Shown here one piece after another: positions 27,501 to 40,788 of a stretch of 64,000 bases of DNA; positions within the stretch are counted from its first letter, which is position 1; each line of letters starts with the position of its first letter. Under the pieces are notes generated by a model that saw only the letters and a list, made by a program, of their open reading frames with translations, had not been told where the DNA came from and searched no databases. Both the position numbers and the translations under genes were made by a program. The stretch is from Ptiloglossa arizonensis. Lineage: Eukaryota; Arthropoda; Insecta; Hymenoptera; Colletidae. The DNA is taken from assembly GCF_051014685.1 (NCBI RefSeq), contig NW_027478919.1, positions 124,001-188,000 of the forward strand, written 5' to 3'.

Positions 27501-27660
27501 CGGATTGACCAACTCGAGAAATTCCTGTTGCATCTGAAAGTAGAAACTCGCCCAATTACAATGGTGTGTGTAGTTTTCCCCTAGGCGATTCTAGTTATTG
27601 GATTCGAGTATCAGACCAGTGAAAATTTTGATGGTTTCTCAACCATTCCTTAACTTCAAA
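24527..27660. repeat. P block, copy 2
   Basis: Part of unit A copy 2. Same ordered markers as copy 1, with two monomers missing at the position matching 11,100-11,455: the GCTTTCCTTAATTTC monomer runs straight into the AAATATATCTGTG monomer near 26,330. It is peppered with one-base indels. The right limit given is approximate. Confidence 0.8.
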
Positions 27661-28417
27661 CTCCCATATCTCGCGAACGGATTGACGAACTCGAGAAATT
27701 CCTGTTGCATCTGAAAGTAGAAACACGCCCGATTACAACGGTATGTCTATTTTTCCCCTAGGCCATTGTAGTTATTGGTTTCGAGTATCAGATTTGCGAA
27801 AATTTTGATGGTTTCTCAATCATTCCTTAATTCAAACTCCCATATCTCGCGAACGGATTGACGAATTCGGGAAATTCCTGTTGTATCTGAAAGTAGAAAC
27901 TCGCCCGATTACAATGCTGTGTGTACTTTTCCCCTAGGCCATTCCAGTTATTGGTTTCGAGTATCAGACTTGCGGAAATTTTGATGGTTTCACAACCATG
28001 TCTTAACTCCAAGATCCGATATTTCGCTAACGGATTGACGAACTCGAGAAATTCCTGTTGCATGTGAAAGTAGAAACTCGCCCGATTACAGCGGTATGTG
28101 TATATTTCCCCTAGGCCTTTCTGGTTATTGGTTTCGAGTATCAGACTTTCGAATATTTTGATGGTTTCTCAAGCACTTCATAAATTCAAACTCCCATATC
28201 TCGCGAACGGATTGACGAACTCGAGAAATTTCTGTTGCATCTGAACGTAGAAACTCGCCCGATTACAATGGTGTGTGTACTTTTCCCCTAGGCTATTCCA
28301 GTTATTCGTTTCGAGTACCAGAACGGCGAAAATTTTGATGGTTTCTCAACCATTCCTTAATTTCAAACTCCCATTTCTCGCGAACGGATTGACGAACTCG
28401 AGAAATTCCTGTTGCAT

Positions 28418-28708
28418 CTGAAAGTAGAAACTCGCCCGATTACAATGGTGTGTGTACTTTTCCCCTAGGCTATTCCAGTTATTGGTTTCGAGTATCAGAC
28501 CAGCGAAAATTTTGATGGCTTCTCAACCATTCCTTAATTTCAAACTCCCATATCTCGCGAACGGATTGACGAATCCGAATAATTTCTGATGCATCTGAAA
28601 GTAGAAACTCTCCCAGATTACAACGGTATGTGTATATTTCCCCTAGGCCTTTCTGGTTATTGGTTTCGAGTATCAGACTTTCGGAAATTTTGATGGTTTC
28701 CTCAACGA
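28418..28708. repeat. Linker monomers between units A and C
   Basis: About 290 bp of ordinary monomer sequence (AGGCTATTCCAG type, then GAATCCGAATAATTTCTG and CCTTTCTGG types) between the end of the A-copy match and the start of the C duplication. It contains one-base irregularities such as TCCCAGATTA near 28,614. Nothing other than satellite is seen. Confidence 0.75.
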
Positions 28709-29637
28709 TTCCTTAACTTCAAACTCCCATATCTCGCGAACGGATTGACGAACTTGAGAAATTCCTGTTGCTTCTGAAAGTAGAAACTCTCCCGATTACA
28801 ACGGTATGTGTATATTCCCCTAGGCCTATCTGGTTATTGGTTTCGAGTATCAGACTTTCGAAAATTTTGATGGTTTCTCAACGATTCCTTACTTCAAACT
28901 CCCATTTCTCGCGAACGGTTTGACGAACTCGAGAAATTCCTGTTGCATCTGATAGTAGAAACTCGCCCGGATTACAATGAGTGTGTACTTTTCCCCTAGG
29001 CTATTCCAGTTATAGGTTTCGGAGTATCAGACCAGCGAAAATTTTGATGGTTTCTCACCAGTCCTTAACTTCGAACTCCCATATCTCGCGAACGGATTGA
29101 CGAACTCGAGAAATTTCTGTTATATCTGAACGTAGAAACTCGCCCGATTACAATGGTGTGTGTACTTTTCCCCTAGGCTATTCCAGTTATTGGTTTCGAG
29201 TATCAGACTTGCGAAAATTTTGATAGATACTCAACCATTCCTTAACTTCAAACTCCCATATCTCGCGAACGGATTGACGAACTCGAGAATTTCCTGTTGC
29301 ATCTGAAGTAGAAACTCGCACGATTACAATGGTGTCTGTACTTTTCCCCTAGGCGATTCCAGTTATTGGATTCGAGTATCAGACCAGTGAAATTTTTATG
29401 GTTCTCAACCATTCCTTACTTCAATCTCCCATATCTCGCGAACGGATTGACCAACTCGAGAAATTCCTGTTGCATCTGAAAGTAGAAGCTCGCCCGATTA
29501 CAATGATGTGTGTACTTTCCCCTAGGCCATTTCAGTTATTGGTTTCGAGTATCAGACCAGCGAAAATTTTGATGGTTCCTTAACCATTCCTCAACTTCAA
29601 ACTCCCATATCTCGCGAACGGATTGACGAACTCGAGA

Positions 29638-32600
29638 CATTCCTGTTGCATGTGAAAGTAAGAAACTCGCCTGATTACAACGGTATGTGTATTTTTCCCC
29701 TAGGCCTTTGTAGTTATTGGTTTCGAGTATCAGACTTTCGAAAATTTGGATGGTTTCTCAAGCATTCCTTAATTTCAAACTCCCATATCTCGCGAACGGA
29801 TTGACGAACTCGAGAAATACCTGTTGCGTCTGAAAGTAGAAACTCGCCCGATTACAAAGATATGTGTGTTTTTCCGCTAGGCCTTTGTAGTTATTGGTTT
29901 CGAGTATCAGAATTGCGAAAAGTTTGATGGTTTCTCAACCATTCCTTAACTTTAAACTCCCATATCTCGCGAACGGATTGACGAACTCGAGAAATTCCTG
30001 TTGCAACTGAAAGTAGAAACTCGCCCGATTACAACGGTATGTGTGTTTTTCCACTAGACCATTCCAGTTATTCGTTTCTAGCATCAGAATTGCGAAAATT
30101 TTGATGTTTTCTCAACCATTCCTCAACTTCAAACTCCCATATCTCGCGGACGGATTGACGAACTCGAGAAATTCCTGTTGCATCTGAAAGTAGAAACTCG
30201 CCCGATTACAATGGTGTGTGTACTTTTCCCCTAGGCCATTCCAGTTATTGGTTTCGAGTATCAGACCAGTGAAAATTTTGATGGCTTCTCAACCATTCCT
30301 TAATTTCAAACTCCCATATCTCGCGAATGGATTGACGAATCCGAATAATTTCTGTTGCATCTGAAAGTAGAAACTCTCCCGATTACAACGGTATGTGTAT
30401 ATTTCCCCTAGGCCTTTCTGGTTATTGGTTTCGAGTATCAGACTTTCGAAAATTTTGATGGTTTCTCAAGCATTCCTTAATTTCAAACTCCCATATCTCG
30501 CGAACGGATTGACGAACTCGAGAAATTCCTGTTGCATCTGAAAGTAGAAACTCGCCCGATCACAGTGGTGTGTGTACTTTTCCCCTAGACTATTCCAGTT
30601 ATTGGTTTCGAGTATCAGAACGGCGAAAATTTTGATGGTTTCTCAACCATTCCTTAGCTTCAAACTCCCATATCTCGCGAACGGATTGACCAACTCGAGA
30701 AATTCCTGTTGCATCTGAAAGTAGAAGCTCGCCCGATTACAATGGTGCGTGTACTTTCCCCTAGGCCATTTCAGTTATTGGTTTCGAGTATCAGACCAGC
30801 GAAAATTTTGATGGTTTCTCAAGCTTTCCTTAATTTCAAACTCCCATATCTCGCGAACGGATTGACGAACTCGAGAAATTCCTGTTGCGTCTGAAAGTAG
30901 AAACTCGCCCGATTACAAATATATCTGTGTTTTTCCCCTAGGCCTTTGTAGTTATTGGTTTCGAGTATCAGAATTGCGAAAACTTTGATGGTTTCTCAAC
31001 CATTCCTTAACTTCAAACTCCCATATCTCGCGAACGGATTGACGAACTCGAGAAATTCCTGTTGCAGCTGAAAGTAGAAACTCGCCCGATTACAACGGTT
31101 TGTGTGTTTTTCCACTAGACCATTCCAGTTATTCGTTTCTAGCATCAGAATTGCGAAAATTTTGATGTTTTCTCAACCATTCCTCAACTTCAAACTCCCA
31201 TATCTCGCGAACGGATTGACGAACTCGAGAAATTCCTGTAGCATCTGAAAGAAGAAACTCGCCCGATTACAATGGTGTGTGTACTTTCCCCTAGGCCTTT
31301 GCAGTTATTGGTTTCGAGTATCAGACTTTCGAAAGTTTTGATGGTTTCTCAAGCTTTCCTTAATTTCAAACTCCCATATCTCGCGAACGGATTGACGAAC
31401 TCGAGAAATTCCTGTTGCATCTGAAAGTAGAAACTCGCCCGATCACAATGGTGTCTGTACTTTTCCCCTAGGCGATTCCAGTTATTGGATTCGAGTATCA
31501 GACCAGTGAAAATTTTGATTGTTCCTTAACCATTCCTTAACTTCAATCTCCCATATCTCGCGAACGGATTGACCAACTCGAGAAATTCCTGTTGCATCTG
31601 AAAGTAGAAGCTCGCCCGATTACAATGATGTGTGTACTTTTCCCATAGGCCATTCCAGTTATTGGTTTCGAGTATCAGACCAGCGAAAATTTTGATGGTT
31701 CCTTAACCATTCCTTAACTTCAAACTCCCATATCTCGCGAACGGATTGACGAACTCGAGAAATTCCTGTTGCATGTGAAAGTAGAAACTCGTCTGATTAC
31801 AACGGTATGTGTGTTTTTCCACTAGGCCATTCCAGTTATTCGTTTCTAGCATCAGAATAGCGAAAATTTTGATGGTTTCTCAACCATTCCTTAACTTCAA
31901 ACTCCCACATCTCGCGAACGGATTGACCAATCGAGAAATTCCTGTTGCATCTGAAAGTAGAAGCTCGCCCGATTACAATGGTGTGTGTACTTTTCCCCTA
32001 GGCCATTCCAGTTATTCGTTTCGAGTATCAGACCAGAGAAAATTTTGATGGTTTCTCAATTATTCCTTAACTTCAAACTCCCATATCTCGCGAACGGATT
32101 GACCAACTCGAGAAATTCCTGTTGCATCTGAAAGTAGAGACTCGCCCGATTACAATGGTGTGTGTACTTTCCCCTAGGCCATTCCAGTTATTGGTTTCGA
32201 GTATCAGACCAGTGAAAATTTTGATGGTTTCTCAACCATTCCTTAATTTCAAACTCCCATATCTCGCGAACGGATTGCCGAACTCGAGAAATTCCTGTTG
32301 CATCTGAAAGTAGAAACTCGCCCGATTGCAACGGTATGTGTGTTTTTCCACTAGGCCATTCCAGTTATTCGTTTCTAGCATCAGAATTGCGAAAATTTTG
32401 ATGGTTCCTTAACCATTCCTTAACTTCAAACTCCCATATCTCGCGAACGGATTGACCAACTCGAGAAATTCCTGTTGCATCTGAAAGTAGAAACTCGCCC
32501 AATTACAATGGTGTGTGTAGTTTTCCCCTAGGCGATTCCAGTTATTGGATTCGAGTATCAGACCAGTGAAAATTTTGATGGTTTCTCAACCATTCCTTAA
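29638..32600. repeat. P block, copy 3
   Basis: Lies in unit C copy 1. It matches P copy 1 from GAGACATTCC to 32,600, where TTAATTTC replaces TTAACTTC and the neighbours change. Three monomers matching about 11,125-11,665 are missing, giving a hybrid monomer at about 31,440 (CGATCACAATGG joined to GTCTGTAC). The offset change to copy 1 across the block is 532 bp, three monomers within a base. Confidence 0.8.
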
Positions 32601-35547
32601 TTTCAAACTCCCATATCTCGCGAACGGATTGACGAATCCGAATAATTTCTGTTGCATCTGAAAGTAGAAACTCTCCCGATTACAACGGTATGTGTATATT
32701 TCCCCTAGGCCTTTCTGGTTATTGGTTTCGAGTATCAGACTTTCGGAAATTTTGATGGTTTCTCAACGATTCCTTAACTTCAAACTCCCATATCTCGCGA
32801 ACGGATTGACGAACTTGAGAAATTCCTGTTGCTTCTGAAAGTAGAAACTCTCCCGATTACAACGGTATGTGTATATTTCCCCTAGGCCTTTCTGGTTATT
32901 GGTTTCGAGTATCAGACTTTCGAAAATTTTGATGGTTTCTCAACGATTCCTTAACTTCAAACTCCCATTTCTCGCGAACGGATTGACGAACTCGAGAAAT
33001 TCCTGTTGCATCTGATAGTAGAAACTCGCCCGATTACAATGATGTGTGTACTTTTCCCCTAGGCTATTCCAGTTATAGGTTTCGAGTATCAGACCAGCGA
33101 ATATTTTGATGGTTTCTCAACCATTCCTTAACTTCGAACTCCCATATCTCGCGAACGGATTGACGAACTCGAGAAATTTCTGTTATATCTGAACGTAGAA
33201 ACTCGCCCGATTACAATGGTGTGTGTACTTTTCCCCTAGGCTATTCCAGTTATTGGTTTCGAGTATCAGACTTGCGAAAATTTTGATAGATACTCAACCA
33301 TTCCTTAACTTCAAACTCCCATTTCTCGCGAACGGATTGACGAACTCGAGAAATTCCTGTTGCATCTGATAGTAGAAACTCGCCCGATTACAATGGCGTG
33401 CGTACTTTTCCCCTAGGCCTTTCTGGTTATTGGTTTCGAGTATCAGAATTTCGAAAATTTTGATGGTTTCTCAACGATTCCTTAACTTCAAACTCCCATT
33501 TCTCGCGAACGGATTGACGAACTTGAGAAATTCCTGTTGCTTCTGAAAGTAGAAACTCTCCCGATTACAACGGTATGTGTATATTTCCCCTAGGCCTTTC
33601 TGGTTATTGGTTTCGAGTATCAGACTTTCGAAAATTTTGATGGTTTCTCAACGATTCCTTAACTTCAAACTCCCATTTCTCGCGAACGGATTGACGAACT
33701 CGAGAAATTCCTGTTGCATCTGATAGTAGAAACTCGCCCGATTACAATGATGTGTGTACTTTTCCCCTAGGCTATTCCAGTTATAGGTTTCGAGTATCAG
33801 ACCAGCGAATATTTTGATGGTTTCTCAACCATTCCTTAACTTCGAACTCCCATTTCTCGCGAACGGATTGACGAACTCGAGAAATTTCTGTTGCATCTGA
33901 ACGTAGAAACTCGCCCGATTACAATGGTGTGTGTACTTTTCCCGTATGCCATTGTAGTTATTGGTTTCGACTATCAGACTTTCGAAAATTTTGATGGTTT
34001 CTCAAGCATTCCTTAATTTCAAACTCCCATATCTCGCGAACGGATTGACGAACTCGAGAAATTCCTATTGCATCTGAAAGTAGAAACTCGCCCGATCACA
34101 AAGATATGTGTGTTTTTCCCCTAGGCCTTTGAAGTTATTAGTTTCGATTATCAGAATTGCGAAAATTTTGATGGTTTCTCAACCATTCCTTAATTTCAAA
34201 CTCCCATATCTCGCGAACGGATTGACGAACTCGAGAATTTCCTGTTGCATCTGAAAGTAGAAACTCGCCCGATTACAATGGTGTGTGTACTTTTCCCCTA
34301 GACCATTCCAGTTATTGGTTTCGAGTATCAGACCAGCGAAAATTTTGATGGTTCCTTAACCATTCCTTAACTTCAAACTCCCATATCTCGCGAACGGATT
34401 GACAAACTCGCGAAATTCCTGTTGCATGTGAAAGTAGAAACTCGCCCGATTAGAACGGTATGTGTATTTTTCCCCTAGGCCTTTGTAGTTATTGGTTTCG
34501 AGTATCAAACTTTCGAAAATTTTGATGGTTTCTCAAGCATTCCTTAATTTCAAACTCCCATATCTCGCGAACGGATTGACGAACTCGAGAAATTCCTGTT
34601 GCATGTGAAAGTAGAAACTCGCCCGATTACAGCGGTATGTGTATATTTCCCCTAGGCCTTTCTGGTTATTGGTTTCGAGTATCAGACTTTCGAATATTTT
34701 GATGGTTTCTCATGCATTCCATAACTTCGAACTCCCATATCTCGCGAACGGATTGACGAATTCGGGAAATTCCTGTTGTATCTGAAAGTAGAAACTCGCC
34801 GGATTACAATGCTGTGTGTACTTTTCCCCTAGGCCATTCCAGTTATTTGTTTCGAGTATCAGACTTGCGGAAATTTTGATGGTTTCACAACCATGTCTTA
34901 ACTCCAAGATCCGATATTTCGCGAACGGATTGACGAATCCGAATAATTTCTGTTGCATCTGAAAGTAGAAACTCTCCCGATTACAACAGTATGTGTATAC
35001 TTACCCTAGGCCTTTCTGGTTATTGGTTTCGAGTATCAGACTTTCGAATATTTTGATGGTTTCTCAAGCACTCCATAACTTCAAAACTCCCATATCTCGC
35101 GAACGGATTGACGAACTCGAGAAATTTCTGATGCATCTGAAAGTAGAAACTCGCCCGATTACAATGGTGTGTGTACTTTTCCCCTAGGCCATTCCAGTTA
35201 TTGGTTTCGAGTATCAGACCAGTGAAAATTTTGATGGTTTCTCAACCATTCCTTAATTTCAAACTCCCATATCTCGCGAACGGATTGACGAATCCGAATA
35301 ATTTCTGTTGCATCTGAAAGGTGAAACTCTCCCGATTACAACGGTATGTGTATATTTCCCCTAGGCCTTTCTGGTTATTGGTTTCGAGTATCAGACTTTC
35401 GAAAATTTTGATGGTTTCTCAACCATTCCTTAACTTCAAACTCCCATATCTCGCGAACGGATTGACGAACTTGAGAAATTCCTGTTGCATCTGAAAGTAG
35501 AAACTCGCCCGATTACAACGGTATGTGTATTTTTCCCCTATGCCATT

Positions 35548-35555
35548 GTATAATA
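35548..35555. repeat. 5-bp insertion in a monomer (copy 1)
   Basis: CCATTGTATAATAGTTATT replaces the usual CCATTGTAGTTATT, adding five bases (TATAA in one reading). The same change is at about 46,167-46,174 in the other C copy, so it predates the C duplication and makes a useful single-lineage marker. Confidence 0.85.
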
Positions 35556-38500
35556 GTTATTGGTTTCGAGTATCAGACTTGCGAAAATTTTGAAAGATAC
35601 TCAACCATTCCTTAACCTCAAACTCCCATTTCTCGCGAACGGATTGACGAACTCGAGAAATTCCTGTTGCATCTGATAGTAGAAACTCGCTCGATTACAA
35701 TGGTGTGTGTACTTTTCCCCTAGGCTATTCCAGTTTTTGGTTTCGAGTATCAGACCAGCGAAAATTTTGATGGTTTCTCAACCATTCCTTAACTTCAAAC
35801 TCCCATTTCTCGCGAACGGATAGACGAACTCGAGAAATTCCTGTTGCATCTGAAAGTAGAAACTCGCCCGATTACAACGGTATGTGTATTTTTCCCGTAT
35901 GGCATTGTAGTTATTGGTTTCGAGTATCAAACTTGCGAAAATTTTGATAGATACTCAACCATTCCTTAACTTCAAACTCCCATTTCTCGCGAACGGATTG
36001 ACGAACTCGAGAAATTCCTGTTGCATCTGAAAGTAGAAACTCTTCCGATTACAATGGTGTGTGTACTTTTCCCCTGGGCTATTCCAGCTATTGCTTTCGA
36101 GTATCAGACCAGCGAAAATTTTGATGGTTTCTCAACCATGTCTTAACTCCAAGATCCGATATTTCGCGAACGGATTGACGAATCCGAATAATTTCTGTTG
36201 CATCTGAAAGTAGAAACTGGCCCGATTACAGCGGTATTTGTATATTTCCCCTAGGCCTTTCTGGTTATTGGTTTCGAGTATCAGCCCGCGAAAATTTTGA
36301 TGGTTTCTCAACCATTCCTTAACTTCAAACTCCCATATCTCGCGAACGGATTGACGAACTCGAGAAATTTCTGTTGCATCTGAAAGTAGAAACTCGCCCG
36401 ATTACAATGCTGTGTGTACTTTTCCCCTAGGCCATTCCAGTTATTGGTTTCGAGTATCAGACCAGTGAAAATTTTGATGGTTTCTCAACCATTCCTTAAT
36501 TTCAAACTCCCATATCTCGCGAACGGATTGCCGAACTCGAGAAATTCCTCTTGCATCCGAAAGTAGAAACTCGCCCGATTACAACTGTATGTCTATTTTT
36601 CTCCTAGGCCATTGTAGTTATTGGTTTCGAGTATCAGACTTGCGAAAATTTTGATAGATCCTCAACCATTCCTTAACTTCAAACTCCCATTTCTCGCGAA
36701 AGGATTGACGAACTCGAGAAATTCCTGTTGCATCTGAATGTAGAAGCTCGCCCGATTACAATGGTGTGTGTACTTTTCCCCTAGGCTATTCCAGTTATTG
36801 GTTTCGAGTATCCGAACAGCGAAAATTTTGATGGTTTCTCAACCATTCCTTAACTTCAAACTCTCATATCTCGCGAACGGATTGACGAACTCGAGAAATT
36901 CCTGTTGCATGTGAAAGTAGAAACTCGCCCGATAACAGCGGTATGTGTATATTTCCCCTAGGCCTTTCTGGTTATTGGTTTCGAGTATCAGACTTTCGAA
37001 TACTTTGATGGTTTCTCAAGCATTCCATAACTTCAAACTCCCATATCTCGCGAACGGATTGACGAACTCGCGAAATTTCTGTTGCATCAGAACGTAGGAA
37101 CTCGCCCGATTACAATGGTGTGTGTACTTTTCCCCTAGGCCATTCCAGTTATTGGTTTCGAGTATCAGACCTGTGAAAATTTTGATGGTTTCTCAACCAT
37201 TCCTTAATTTCAAACTCCCATATCTCGCGAACGGATTGACGAACTCGAGAAATTCCTGTTGCATGTGAAAGCAGAAATTCGCCCGATTGATATGGTATGT
37301 GTATTTTTGCCCTAGGCCATAGTACTTATTGGTTTCGAGTATCAGACTTGCGAAAATTTTGATGGTTTCTCAACCATTCCTTAACTTCGAACTCCCATAT
37401 CTCGCGAACGGATTGACGAACACCAGAAATTCCTATTGCATCTGAAATCAGAAACTCGCCCGATTACAACGGTATGTGTACTTTTCCCCTAGGCCAATCC
37501 AATTATTGGTTTCGAGTATCAAATCAGCGAAAATTTTGGTGGTTTCTCAACCATTCCTTAACTTCAAACTCCCATATCTCGCGAACGGATTGACGAACTC
37601 GAGAAATTCCTATTGCATCTGAAACAGAAACTCCCCCGATTTCAACGGTATGTGTACTTTTCCCCTAGGCCATTCCAGTTATTGGTGTCGAGTATCAGAC
37701 TTGCGAAAATTTTGGTGGTTTCTCAACCATTCCTTAACTTCAAACTCCCATATCTCGCGAACGGATTGACGAACTCGAGAAATTCCGGTTGCACCTGAAG
37801 GAAGAAACTCGCCCGATTACAATTGTGTGTGTACTTTTCCCCTAGGCCATAGTAGTTATTGGTTTCGAGTATCAGACTTGCGAAAATTTTGATGGTTTCT
37901 CAAGCATTCCTTAATTTCAAACTCCCATATCTCGCGAACGGATTGAAGAACTCGTGAAATTCCTGTTGCATCTGAAAGTAGAAACTCGCCCCATTGCAAT
38001 GGTTTGTGTACTTTTCCCCTAGGCCATTCCAGTTATTGGTTTCGAGTATCAGACGTGCGAAAATTTTGATGGTTTCTCAACCATTCCTTAATTTCAAACT
38101 CCCATATGACGCTTACGGATTGACGAACTCGAGAAATTCCTATTGCATCTGAAAGCAGAAACTCGACCGATTACAACGGTATGTGTACTTTTCCCCTAGG
38201 CCATTCCAGTTATTGGTTTCGAGTATCAGACCGGCGAAAATTTTGATGGTTTCTCAACCATTCCTTAACTTCAAACTCCCATATCTCGCGAACGGATTGA
38301 CGAACTCGAGACATTCCTGTTGCATCTGAAAATAGAAACTCGCCCGATTACAGTTGTGTGTGTTCTTTTCCCCTAGGCCATAGTAGTTATTGGTTTCGAG
38401 TGTCAGACTTGCGAAAATTTTGATGGTTTCTCAACCATTCCTCAATTTCAAACTCCCATATCTCGCGAACGGATTGAAGAACTCGAGAAATTCCTGTTGC

Positions 38501-40788
38501 ATCTGAAAGTAGAAACTCGCCCCATTACAATGGTTTGTGTACTTATCCCCTAGGCCATTCCGGTTATTGGTTTCGAGTATCAGACGTGCGAAAATTTTGA
38601 TGGTTTCTCAACCATTCCTTAACTTCAAACTCCCATATCACGCTTACGGATTGACGAACTCGAGAAATTCCTATTGCATCTGAAAGCAGAAACTCGACCG
38701 ATTTCAACGGTTTGTGTACTTTTCCCCTAGGCCGTTCCAGTTAATTGTTTCGAGTATCAGATCGGCGAAAATTTTGGTTGTTTCTCGACCATTCCTTAAC
38801 TTCAAACTCCCATATCTCGCGAACGGATTGACGAACTCGAGAAATTCCTGTTGCATTTGAAAGTAGGAACACGCCCGATTACAATTGTGTGTGTACTTTT
38901 CCCCTAGGCCATAGTAGTTATTGGTTTCGAGTATCAGACTTGCGAAAATTTTGATGGTTTCTCAACCATTCCTTAAATTCAAACTCCCATATCTCGCGAA
39001 CGGATTGACGAACTCGAGACATTCCTGTTGCATCTGAAAGTAGAAACTCGCCCGTTTACAACGGTATGTGTATTTTTCCCCTAGGCCTTTGTAGTTATTG
39101 GTTTCGGGAATCAGACTTGCGGAAATTTTGATGATTTCTCAACCATTCCTTAACATCAAACTCCCATATCTCGCGAACGGATTGACGAACTCGAGAAATT
39201 CCTACTGCATCTGAAAGCAGAAACTGGCCCGATTAAAACGGTATGTGTATTTTTGCCCTAGGCCATAGTTGTTATTGGTTTCGAGTATCAGACTTGCGAA
39301 AATTTTGATGCCTTCTCAACCATTCCTTAACTTCGAACTCCCATATCTCGCGAACGGATTGACGAACACCAGAAATTCCTATTGCATCTGATAGCAGAAA
39401 CTCGCCCGATTTCAACGGTATGTGTACTTTTCCCCTAGGCCGTTCCAGTTAATTGTTTCGAGTATCAGATCGGCGAAAATTTTGGTTGTTTCTCGACCAT
39501 TCCTTAACTTCAAACTCCCATATCTCGCGAACGGATTGACGAACTCGAGAAATTCCTGTTGCATTTGAAAGTAGGAACACGCCCGATTACAACGGTGTGT
39601 GTATTTTTCCCTTCGGCCTTTGTAGTTATTGGTTTCGGGTATGAGGCTTGCGAAAATTTTGATGGTTTCTCAACCATTCCTTACCTTCGAACTCCCATAT
39701 CTCGCGAAAGAATTGACGAACTCGAGAAATTCCTTTTGCATCTGAAATCAGAAACTCGCCCGATTACAACGGTATGTGTAATTTTGCCCTGGGCCATAGT
39801 AGTTATTGGTTTCGAGAATCAGACTTGCGAAAATTTTGATGGCTTCTAAAGCGTTCCTTAACTTCAAACTCCCATATCTCGCGAACGGATTGACGAACTT
39901 GAGAAATTCCTGTTGCTTCTGAAAGTAGAAACTCTCCCGATTACAACGGTATGTGTATATTTCCCCTAGGCCTTTCTGGTTATTGGTTTCGAGTATCAGA
40001 CTTTCGAAAATTTTGATGGTTTCTCAACGATTCCTTAACTTCAAACTCCCATTTCTCGCGAACGGATTGACGAACTCGAGAAATTCCTGTTGCATCTGAT
40101 AGTAGAAACTCGCCCGATTACAATGATGTGTGTACTTTTCCCCTAGGCTATTCCAGTTATAGGTTTCGAGTATCAGACCAGCGAAAATTTTGATGGTTTC
40201 TCAACCATTCCTTAACTTCGAACTCCCATATCTCGCGAACGGATTGACGAACTCGAGAAATTTCTGTTATATCTGAACGTAGAAACTCGCCCGATTACAA
40301 TGGTGTGTGTACTTTTCCCCTAGGCTATTCCAGTTATTGGTTTCGAGTATCAGACTTGCGAAAATTTTGATAGATACTCAACCATTCCTTAACTTCAAAC
40401 TCCCATATCTCGCGAACGGATTGACGAACTCGAGAATTTCCTGTTGCATCTGAAAGTAGAAACTCGCACGATTACAATGGTGTCTGTACTTTTCCCCTAG
40501 GCGATTCCAGTTATTGGATTCGAGTATCAGACCAGTGAAAATTTTTATGGTTTCTCAACCATTCCTTAACTTCAATCTCCCATATCTCGCGAACGGATTG
40601 ACCAACTCGAGAAATTCCTGTTGCATCTGAAAGTAGAAGCTCGCCCGATTACAATGATGTGTGTACTTTCCCCTAGGCCATTTCAGTTATTGGTTTCGAG
40701 TATCAGACCAGCGAAAATTTTGATGGTTCCTTAACCATTCCTCAACTTCAAACTCCCATATCTCGCGAACGGATTGACGAACTCGAGA

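Larger units (their letters stand above)
16224..28417. repeat. Giant unit A, copy 2 (partial, ~12.2 kb)
   Basis: Near-identical to 484-13,578. Differences from copy 1 are whole-monomer events: one extra monomer at about 16,970-17,147, loss of four monomers corresponding to copy-1 about 4,690-5,395, and loss of two corresponding to about 11,100-11,455. Substitutions seen include TGGATACGAG near 20,190 against TGGATTCGAG, and CCTTCGTAG near 20,530 against CCTTTGTAG. From about 23,440 onward it also carries many one-base indels, annotated separately. Beyond 28,417 it no longer matches copy 1. Confidence 0.9.
23440..29660. other. Zone of clustered one-base indels (probable consensus errors)
   Basis: Compared with the sister copies, this stretch has dozens of one- or two-base indels, mostly a missing base in a short run: GACGACTCGAG (23,459; 24,867; 26,452), TGGTTCTC for TGGTTTCTC (24,640; 25,343; 25,693; 27,280), CTGAAGTAG for CTGAAAGTAG (24,893; 25,247; 29,304), CTCACCATT for CTCAACCATT (24,996). 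There are also insertions such as AATTTCCAAAC (25,188; 25,715) and TTGCGGAAAAC (25,857). The preceding 7.2 kb of the same copy has none. Losses outnumber gains. Confidence 0.8.
28709..39853. repeat. Giant higher-order unit C, copy 1 (11,145 bp, ~63 monomers)
   Basis: The sequence from 28,709 recurs from 39,854 at offset 11,145. The aligned part ends at 39,842, with about 11 unmatched bases (CTTCTAAAGCG) at the join. It begins with CCTTTCTGG-type monomers, contains P copy 3, and passes from about 37,300 into monomers with CATAGTAG that lead toward the right-hand zone. Relative to copy 2 it lacks one monomer near 32,600 and keeps others lost there. Confidence 0.88.

Noticed and set aside
35548..35555. 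TATAA as a TATA box
   Set aside because: It is a 5-bp insertion in one monomer type found twice, with no downstream gene or initiator.
39559..39849. Longer plus-strand frames of 96-100 codons (also 49,116-49,418 and 24,360-24,659)
   Set aside because: They cross monomer boundaries only because local variants remove a stop; the one at 24,360 depends on one-base indels in the suspect zone. No recognisable protein.
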